Origin: Owenia fusiformis
Taxonomy: Eukaryota > Annelida > Polychaeta > Sabellida > Oweniidae
Length of the DNA: 64,000 bases
Assembly (NCBI GenBank): GCA_903813345.2
Contig: CAIIXF020000011.1
Location: 36,366,166-36,430,165 of the forward strand
Reading direction: 5' to 3'
Shown here in pieces: positions 58,601-64,000 of the stretch (the stretch's first letter is position 1; every line of letters begins with the position of its first letter). The position numbers were made by a program, and so were the translations under genes. The notes beneath the pieces are model-generated. The model worked only from the letters and a program-made list of their open reading frames with translations, searched no databases and was not told the origin of the DNA.

Positions 58601-61280
58601 AGCTAGAAGTGATATAATCAGTGACGTCACATCGTTGGTATTGACTCCGTAGTGATACAGCCCACCGTATCACATGAAAATCAGTCATGTGTCGTGTGAT
58701 ACCGAATATACATCATCATAATTGACCAATCAAAATGCTTAGACACTCCTAATCATGTGATAATACATAGTATTGATAGAGAATAGCTACAACTTTGTTA
58801 AAGTTTATGATTTGAAATTACTTTTTCATTTACATTATAAATGGGACAGGGGAGATATGGAAGCTCTAATATGAACATTGGTTGTCCAATATACATTTTT
58901 TATATCCTAAATGGACAAGAACAGATCTGACCAAGAATGCACCAACCAGTCAGCATAAAACTCAAGATATAGGGACCTATACGTTATTGATGAAAGAGAA
59001 AATGAAAAAAATTGCCAAGTTTGTCCTTAAATGTCTCATTTCTAGGCACTAGAATACTAATTAAGGTCCTGAAACACCAGGAAAACATTAAATAATATAT
59101 AATATTGACATAGAATAGCTACAGCTTTGTAAAAGTTCATAATTTCAAGTTATTTCCTTTTTTTTATTTTCCAGTTATTTTTCCTAATAAATGGGGTAGG
59201 GGAGATTTGAAAGCTCTACTATGAACATGGGTCATCCACTATACATTTTTTATATCTCAAATGAAAGAAGACATCTACAAGAACAAATTTGACTAAAGAT
59301 GCACCAACCAGTCAGCATAATACTCAAGATATAAGGACCTATATGTTATTGCTGAAAGCGAAAATAGTAAAAAATGCCACGTTTTGTCCTTAAATGTCTC
59401 ATTTCTAGGCACTAGTTTACCAATAAAGGTTCTTAAATATCTTAAAAACATTAAATACCACATACTATTGATAAAGAATAGCAACAGCTTTGTTAAAGTT
59501 TATAATTTCAAGTAATTTTATATGTTCATAATTTTCTTTAATTTTTCATGATAAATGGGATAGGGGAGATCTGAAAGCTCTAATTCGACCATCGGTGGCC
59601 CAATGTACATTTTCTATACCTTAAATGGAAGGAGACATGTACAAGAACAGATTTGATCATAATTGCAACAACCAGTATGTCTTAAACTTAAAATATGAGG
59701 AACTATATGTTACTGCTGAAAGCTAAAATGATAAAAAAAATGCCAAATTCTGTCCTTAAATGTCTCATTGCTAGGCACTAGTATACCAATAAGGGTTCTG
59801 AAATATCTGAAAAACATTAAATAACACATAATATTGATATAGAATAGCTACAACATTGTTAAAGTTGATAAATTCAAGTTATTTTACTTTTTCATATTTT
59901 TCGGTAATCTTTCATAATAAATGGGGTAGGGGAGATCTGAAAGCTCTAATATGACCATTGGTGGTCCAATATACATTTTTTGTATCTTAAATGAAATGAG
60001 ACATGTACAAGAACAGATTTAATCAAAAATGCAATAACCAATCAGCATAAAACTCAAGATATAAGGAACTATATGTTACTGCCTAAAACGAAAATGATGA
60101 AAAATGCCAAATTTTGTCCTTAATTATCTTATTTCTAGACACTAGTACACTTTACTCGAGTCTCTAGCCAATACTTGGCTAGAGGGGATTCATCTGGAAT
60201 ACTGTGAACTCTATTTGAAAAAAGCTGCCGGGGTGTCATAAATTTATTGAATATTTTAAAAATCGCCAGATAAATGAATCATTAATCAAACCGGACCCAG
60301 CTCGGCTCCTTGATGAGATATGACATGATTTCATCAGGATTTCGTCTAAAATTAAAACAAAATGGCTCCAAGAAAAATGGCGATGTTCGAAAACTGGACG
60401 AAATGTCGTTACGTCTGACATTAGTAACTGGCTGTAAATTCTAAGTTAGCGATCCAGAAGATGTGAACTAATACACTGATCACTTTGTGTGTGTTTTGGA
60501 ATTTTTGGTGAGGTAATAAGACTAAAACTCGCAATTCAAATTGTGATGTGGAAAAATGGCGGACATATGATTTCAAATTTTATGATTACGACATGACCAG
60601 TTGTTCATGCAGGAATATATCTGTACTGGAAGGCCACGATACAGTGGCCTTGGAAGAAGGTAAAGTACACTAATGAAGGTCCTTAAACATCTGAAAAACA
60701 TTACATAATACATAGTGTTAATATTAGATAGCTAGAAATTTGTTTGAGTTGAACATTTTGACTTTTTGTAGTTTCCATTTTTAGCCAATTTTTTTCTTAA
60801 AAATTCAAGGTATGTCTTCTTCGGACCAGTATTTAGATACGTTCGCAAGAGTTATATACTTCGCAGGCGAAATCCTTTATGCAAGACACCCAAATAGAAT
60901 AAAAAATACACAGAAATTCCATCCAGCTCATAAAGTCATTTTTTGCACTATTCTCACACCTTCCACCCCGAGTATTAGTGTTGTACTCAAATGAATCGAA
61001 TGTGAATAAGCAGTAAGCCCCATGGAAGCAGTGGACAAAGAAACAAAGGATACTCTTCCAAAAAAGGTCCAAGCCTAGACTTGTAAATGAACAACAAACC
61101 TGATGATATGCTTGGGGTCACTTCTTCAAATGGGGATTTCATCTGGTGAAGTTTAGTTGGTGGTGTTGATGGCGATACTGTCATCGGAAGGCATCGTCTT
61201 CTCTTTGGCGAGATGGCAGACTGGGGGCTATGTAAAGGGTCGAATTGAAGACTGCGTTTCAATGTTGCTCCGCAGGCCAT
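43619..61280 (-). CDS. AKIRIN: akirin, three exons recognised (last few codons missing)
   Basis: Akirin is a small nuclear protein without catalytic activity. It bridges transcription factors (NF-kB/Relish in innate immunity, Twist in muscle) and SWI/SNF chromatin remodellers. Exons: 61280-61100 (start [16 protein letters not shown], nuclear localisation signal PKRRR), 49031-48726 ([20 protein letters not shown], Ser/Pro-rich middle, then [20 protein letters not shown]) and 43687-43619 ([20 protein letters not shown]). Phases agree across both introns (12.1 kb and 5.0 kb). Assembled length ~186 residues against a usual ~190-200. The short tail (typically SYVS) should be in a further exon not found. 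Kozak context AAAATGG supports the start. The 12-kb intron carries two LINEs and a foldback element. Confidence 0.95.
43688..44525 (-). repeat. AKIRIN: ~105-bp tandem array of the akirin exon start and acceptor
   Basis: Eight extra copies on the intron side. In gene orientation each has acceptor tttacag (or ttaacag), AACTGTATGAGGCATTCTTG AAGTTCAACCATGACC, then 'cattctttgcgatgtacat'. The exon-like part encodes [12 protein letters not shown] (Q to L at position 2) and then diverges, meeting a stop after [11 protein letters not shown] in the typical copy. Plus-strand repeat peptides here are by-products. Confidence 0.9.
44526..44578 (+). repeat. left part of a ~23-bp minisatellite
   Basis: Copies of 'tatttagatttgcttcacctg'. 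Continues at 46580 on the other side of the inserted element, with which it shares the TATGT duplication. Confidence 0.85.
44579..46579. mobile_element. 2.0-kb non-autonomous DNA element packed with ctaccgtaaaa repeats
   Basis: Inverted ends CATACCTGCCAACCTA / TAGGTTGGCAGGTATG (16 bp, perfect). Flanked by a 5-bp direct duplication TATGT (44574-44578 and 46580-46584). Inside, 44595-44860 and 45780-46560 are short-period repeats (ctaccgtaaaa, ctaccgcatttttcaaaat); 44940-45600 is unique AT-rich sequence with no recognisable enzyme. Superfamily not determined. Confidence 0.88.
46580..47245 (+). repeat. ~23-bp minisatellite, right part, ~28 copies
   Basis: Unit 'atttagatttgcttcacctga' + 'gt', with variants taagc and tgaat. 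A related 28-bp variety (ctatttatgtttgcctcac) returns at 48200-48600 in the same akirin intron. Confidence 0.9.
47246..48199. other. akirin intron, no clear element
   Basis: Non-coding. 'tataaccgcggttgtctgatataaccg' near 47510-47540 contains CCGCGG and a partial palindrome. No gene recognised. Confidence 0.4.
48200..48600 (+). repeat. diverged minisatellite related to 46580-47245
   Basis: About twelve irregular copies of 'cacctatttaaattcgctta' + 'cctatttatgtttgcct'. The shared attta-attt(c/t)gctt core shows common origin. Confidence 0.8.
48726..49031 (-). CDS. AKIRIN: akirin central exon
   Basis: 306 nt: two bases completing E, 101 codons, one base of the next E (gatttcag ... ATG GCA G|gtatgt). 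Codes [20 protein letters not shown], a Ser/Pro-rich linker, [20 protein letters not shown] then [12 protein letters not shown]. In vertebrates this region is split over more exons (recalled), here it is one. Confidence 0.96.
49195..52480 (-). pseudogene. near full-length dead LINE (non-LTR retrotransposon)
   Basis: Minus strand, broken by stops and frameshifts. In order: endonuclease pieces (52424-52119 with [20 protein letters not shown]; 52057-51824 with [10 protein letters not shown] and IDHVLTN), reverse transcriptase 51040-50418 (motif [16 protein letters not shown]; motif [21 protein letters not shown]; motif [11 protein letters not shown], where ADD has become ADH), thumb 50267-49914 ([10 protein letters not shown]) and the C-terminal C-x-C-G...H-x6-C cluster at 49713-49528. 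Jockey/CR1-like by motifs. Lies in akirin intron 1. Confidence 0.9.
52500..53886 (+). pseudogene. 5'-truncated LINE, 3' third, with poly-A tail
   Basis: Plus strand 52518-53333 encodes the RT thumb region ([60 protein letters not shown]). A frame change near 53310 leads into [20 protein letters not shown] at the C terminus. A16 tail at 53871-53886. It lies head-to-head with, but is not part of, the minus-strand LINE, since both contain the 3' end. Confidence 0.9.
53887..54233. other. spacer between LINE and foldback element
   Basis: Non-coding. 'gacaggtggattt' (about 53960) and 'gacctgtcatttatttttgtcccc' (about 54147-54170) are a loose inverted pair with 'ttggggacataaataaatgac' at 53942, suggesting a ~230-bp MITE at 53940-54176. 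Confidence 0.5.
56998..57300 (-). mobile_element. inverted copy of the 39530-39775 element
   Basis: 'gattggtacagcacaagaac', 'gaccaatcagagggcttcat' and 'cttcaaatcatt' are the reverse complement of the copy at 39530-39775. Nested in the middle of the foldback element. Confidence 0.75.
58425..58770. mobile_element. ~345-bp MITE carrying three TGACGTCA sites
   Basis: Inverted ~50-base arms: 'ttatcacatgtctaggaatt...gcattttgatttggtcagtt' against 'aattgaccaatcaaaatgct...ctcctaatcatgtgataata'. The interior has perfect CRE palindromes TGACGTCA at 58538, 58580 and 58622. Nested in the right arm of the foldback element, akirin intron 1. Confidence 0.8.
60147..60665. mobile_element. ~520-bp insertion within the foldback right arm
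   Basis: Interrupts the ~360-bp unit between 'ctagtacac' and 'tacactaatgaaggtcc'. Ends 'tttactcgagtctctagcc' and 'ggccttggaagaaggtaaag' are loosely inverted. GC content is higher than around it. No enzyme. Confidence 0.55.
61100..61280 (-). CDS. AKIRIN: akirin first coding exon
   Basis: ATG at 61280-61278 in context AAAATGG; 60 codons plus one base (TCA TCA G|gtttgt). [20 protein letters not shown] then [17 protein letters not shown]. The MACGATLKR start and PKRRR nuclear localisation signal are family hallmarks. Confidence 0.97.
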
Positions 61281-62190
61281 TTTTGTTTTTTCTTCGGTTT
61301 CTCTTCAAATTATACGGATGGCTGTAGCCTCCAATAATAGGTCTAGAAGACCACTTTTCGACACAAATTTCTTTCCAGCTATAGAAAAATGCCTGGCGAA
61401 TGCCTTGGACTAATGAAATAGCCCACTCGACCTCCAGGTATGACGATGTCAAAAGATTTTCGAGAGGTATAAGAGGTATTAAAAATATTTTGAAACGATT
61501 GTTGCCTCGTTCTGGATATAATCAACCTCGTTCTGAAAACAATCTAGGGGGTTCACTATCACGAAATTTTAATAGCGTACTAAACATAATAACACGTTAA
61601 TAGATTTACTACACTATAACACTACAATTTTGAATATTTCATGTTCCGATGACTAATCAGTTTTCATTGTCAAGCATATAAAGGGAAGTTTATAAGAAAT
61701 AGATATTTTAATCTAATTTCGTGATATATAAAGTGCGTTCATATTTTGAACTCCACTTTGAAAACCAAAAACTTGAAAGCAACTAAAATACATTTCACGG
61801 GTAAATGAACAGTATATTAAAGGTAAGGTTATTAGAAATTTGACACGTACAATTCCGAACACAGTGGCTTTTATCTTTGGCTCAAAGTATTTTGAAGATT
61901 ATCGACATTGATTAGACTACTCAATATTATCGCCCTCGGCCACTGACTGTGTGACTCTGTCACCTAAGGTGTAGCCTAGATACAAAATCATTTTGATTTA
62001 CTCACTTCGAGAGCCATGTTAGATTTTGTAACTTATGGCTCTCCAACGGAGAAATGGACAGCTGAATAATAGTGACCCTTGAAACACGAATTAGTTGATC
62101 CACGGCTTACTTTTGTTCTCTAACTATGTCCATGGGCTTTCAACTAGAGCTTGTAATAACATGAGACCTTCATAATGAGCAATGACATGC
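61281..62190 (-). other. akirin 5' flank
   Basis: Must include the 5' untranslated region and promoter. I see no canonical TATA box in a clear position and no other gene. The plus-strand frame at 61400-61600 has no recognisable domain. Confidence 0.45.
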
Positions 62191-62204
62191 TTCCCTTTTA
62201 TGGG

Positions 62205-62355
62205 GGGGGGTGTATAGAGATATTGTATATCGTATAAGAGGCTGAAAATTTATTGTATATTGTATAAGAGGGGGCAAAATTTATCGTATATGGTATAAGA
62301 GGTGTAAAAAATATGGTATATGGTATTTTAGAAAATATGGTATATGGTATCTAGA
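62205..62355 (+). repeat. short 'gtatatggtataagagg' repeats after a poly-G
   Basis: G10 at about 62201-62210, then four to five diverged copies of 'attgtatatcgtataagagg'. Simple sequence. Confidence 0.75.
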
Positions 62356-62575
62356 ATTAAAGAAGGCTAATTATGAAGAAAAAGTTCCCCCATTGTGCCA
62401 ACTCTCTTACTGTAACCGTGTTGGAAAAACATGGAAAAGTAGTCTCTATAATTGTTTTCAAATTCCAGGTCAATCGATACTGTTAGTTTAGAGAAAAGCC
62501 CTCTCAAACTAAGAGTTTTGTGCCCTCTTCATTCAAATTTTCACAGGAGGTGTTAAATACAGTCTCAAATAAGAA

Positions 62576-62873
62576 TCACGCCTGGTGATCAGAAGAAATG
62601 AACGGAGGGGGGAGTAGATCTAGCTGATTTTCGGTAATGGCATTTGCACGTTGGCGACGCTGCGCCTTTTTTAATAGACCTTTTATCTTAGAACTCCATC
62701 AGTTCAAAAAAAATCCAAGAAGACCGAACATATTTCCCTGTGCACTGCACCTATTCATGTAGCCATTCAATTGTAAACTTTTGCTTTAAAAAATAAATCT
62801 TCAACATTTGTTGAATTTACCGAAAATCAGCTACTCCCCCCTTCGTTCATTTCATCAGATCACCGGGCGTGAG
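62576..62873. mobile_element. 298-bp MITE with ~58-bp inverted ends
   Basis: TCACGCCTGGTGATCAGAAG...AGCTGATTTTCGGTAA at left, inverted at right (TTTACCGAAAATCAGCTACT...ATCACCGGGCGTGA). No coding capacity. Confidence 0.88.
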
Positions 62874-63067
62874 ACTGCCAAATGTCATTGACCATCTTAA
62901 CTTTGATGAAAAATATGGTCACTATGGCTACTCGTGTTTCGGGGTATGTGGGATAAATCATGAAAATATTTGAGTATAAAGTGTTCATACAGCGCATGTT
63001 TTAATACAAGCATCACAATGCTAATATAGCATAATATAGCAAAAGGTGTTTATTTGGTCTTCAAACC
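62874..63067. other. spacer, no feature seen
   Basis: Short AT-rich stretch between two inverted-repeat elements. Confidence 0.5.
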
Positions 63068-63700
63068 GTCATGTGTTGGATTTCGGCTATTTATTGGGGA
63101 TTTGAACAGGTGCATATGTTAGGCCAATGCATTAACTCCAGATCAAGCACTCATAGAAGTAATAAAATAATTTGAACTTTGAGACAGGGAAGGTTTTTCT
63201 GAAATGTTGTCCTTATTTTCAGCCCTTTCCACATATGTTTTTTCAATGTTTGATGCACCAATATGTTGCACTTTGAGACACAGTTAACCTCTAAAATATG
63301 ATTTATTTGGGATAAAGTGGAAAACAGTACATGTATTTCCCATGTTATTTTCCCATTGGGAAAACTCATGTGATCCATTGTTTTCAGCTTAATTTTGGTC
63401 ATCCAAAATTGATATCTTTAAAACCCCTGCATGAATCATATTTCATTTAAAGATCTTAACCGTGTCTCAAAACGCAACAGAGTGATCGATGCAACAAACA
63501 TTGAAAAACAGGTGTGGAAAGGGCTGGAAATCAGGACAACATTACAGAAAAACATGTTGATGGGGTGTTTGCACCTTCCCTGTCTTAAAGTCCAAATTAT
63601 TTTATAATCTCTATGACTGCTTGTCCTGGAGTTAATGCATTGGCCTAACATATGCACCTGTTCAAATCCTCAGAAAATAGCCAAAATCCAATATATGACT
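63068..63700. mobile_element. ~630-bp foldback MITE with ~200-bp arms
   Basis: Left arm 63068-63260 pairs with right arm 63470-63700: 'gatttgaacaggtgcatatg', 'ttaggccaatgcattaactc', 'tttgagacagggaagg', 'tgttgtcctta' and 'cagccctttccaca' recur inverted. The right arm has ~14 extra bases. No enzyme. Confidence 0.88.
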
Positions 63701-64000
63701 GAAATCTGTTGCGATACCGTCCGTGGTCCTTTAAAAGAAAGTTATTTCTAGTTACATAGAGTAGTTTCCATTCTCATCAATACATCTTTGCCTTGAAATC
63801 ATTTGTGAAACATGTGGTTTGACCTTCATGGAAATTTGCTTAATTTTGACACACCTTTGTTTAACTTATACTGTCTTTGAGGCTGCCTTATCTGAAACCC
63901 CGAAGTGTCTCATGTTTCAAATGTTTAAACAATCAAGTCTCATCTTGCCTTTATTTCAAACTCTAGTTTCCAGACTCGAGTCCAATCAAAAATGAATTAT
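63701..64000. other. window end, no feature seen
   Basis: AT-rich, non-coding as far as I can tell. Confidence 0.5.

Larger units (their letters stand above)
54234..60976. mobile_element. 6.7-kb foldback element with arms of tandem ~360-bp subunits
   Basis: Outer ends ATACTCGGGGTGGAA (left) and TTCCACCCCGAGTAT (right). The next ~200 bases pair between arms ('gaccagtatttagatacgtt', 'ttcgcaggcgaaat'). Left arm units start near 54478, 54828, 55192, 55553, 55915 and 56168; right arm holds the same ~360-bp unit inverted (near 58790, 59100, 59466, 59836, 60715). Marker phrases: 'ttaaggacaaaatttggcat', 'tatagttccttatatcttga'. Three smaller elements are nested inside. No transposase seen. It ends ~125 bases from akirin exon 1. 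Confidence 0.85.

Noticed and set aside
61400-61600. 66-codon plus-strand frame opposite the akirin 5' region
   Set aside because: No recognisable domain, and it lies in the probable 5' untranslated/promoter region of akirin.

Overview
This is nuclear DNA of an intron-rich invertebrate animal. All three genes are metazoan and split by GT-AG introns. Most of the window is AT-rich intron packed with minisatellites, Tc1/mariner relics, MITEs, foldback elements and decayed non-LTR retrotransposons. The repeat style fits a lophotrochozoan such as a mollusc, but that is an inference and the species cannot be named from the sequence.

Layout. (1) Plus strand, 1-25608: the C-terminal two thirds of a DPY19L3-like tryptophan C-mannosyltransferase. 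Fourteen in-phase exons run from 1083 to the stop at 25606-25608, and a likely fifteenth exon end lies at 1-30. (2) 25609-29656: tail-to-tail spacer with short tandem repeats, a 141-bp MITE and a 21-bp minisatellite. (3) Minus strand, 36076-29657: CHMP1, an ESCRT-III subunit, complete except for its first few codons. (4) 36100-43600: spacer and introns with inverted-repeat elements. (5) Minus strand, 61280-43619: akirin, a nuclear transcription cofactor. It has three recognised exons. Intron 1 (12 kb) is filled by two LINE relics and a 6.7-kb foldback element. (6) 61281-64000: akirin 5' flank and two more inverted-repeat elements. The three genes have unrelated cellular roles (ER glycosylation, membrane scission, transcription); nothing suggests a shared pathway.

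The most striking feature is that eight tandem arrays are built from exon-intron junctions of the very genes they sit in. They contain an exon edge, its splice site and some intron, repeated from one to about 88 extra times on the intron side. Six are in DPY19L3 (donors of the exon at 1-30 and of the exons ending at 13584, 14094 and 24802; acceptors of the exons starting at 7142 and 22362), one in CHMP1 (donor at 30557) and one in akirin (acceptor at 43687). The 4.7-kb, 53-bp satellite at 17650-22361 is one of these. The genes therefore carry dozens of decoy splice sites, most of which lead quickly into a stop codon. This can be explained by neutral tandem duplication that survives because splicing removes it, but the frequency within one window deserves a test.

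Limits: exon edges were placed by eye from GT/AG sites, reading phase and recalled family resemblance. No alignment, RNA data or repeat library was available. The first coding exon of CHMP1 and the last akirin codons were not found with confidence.
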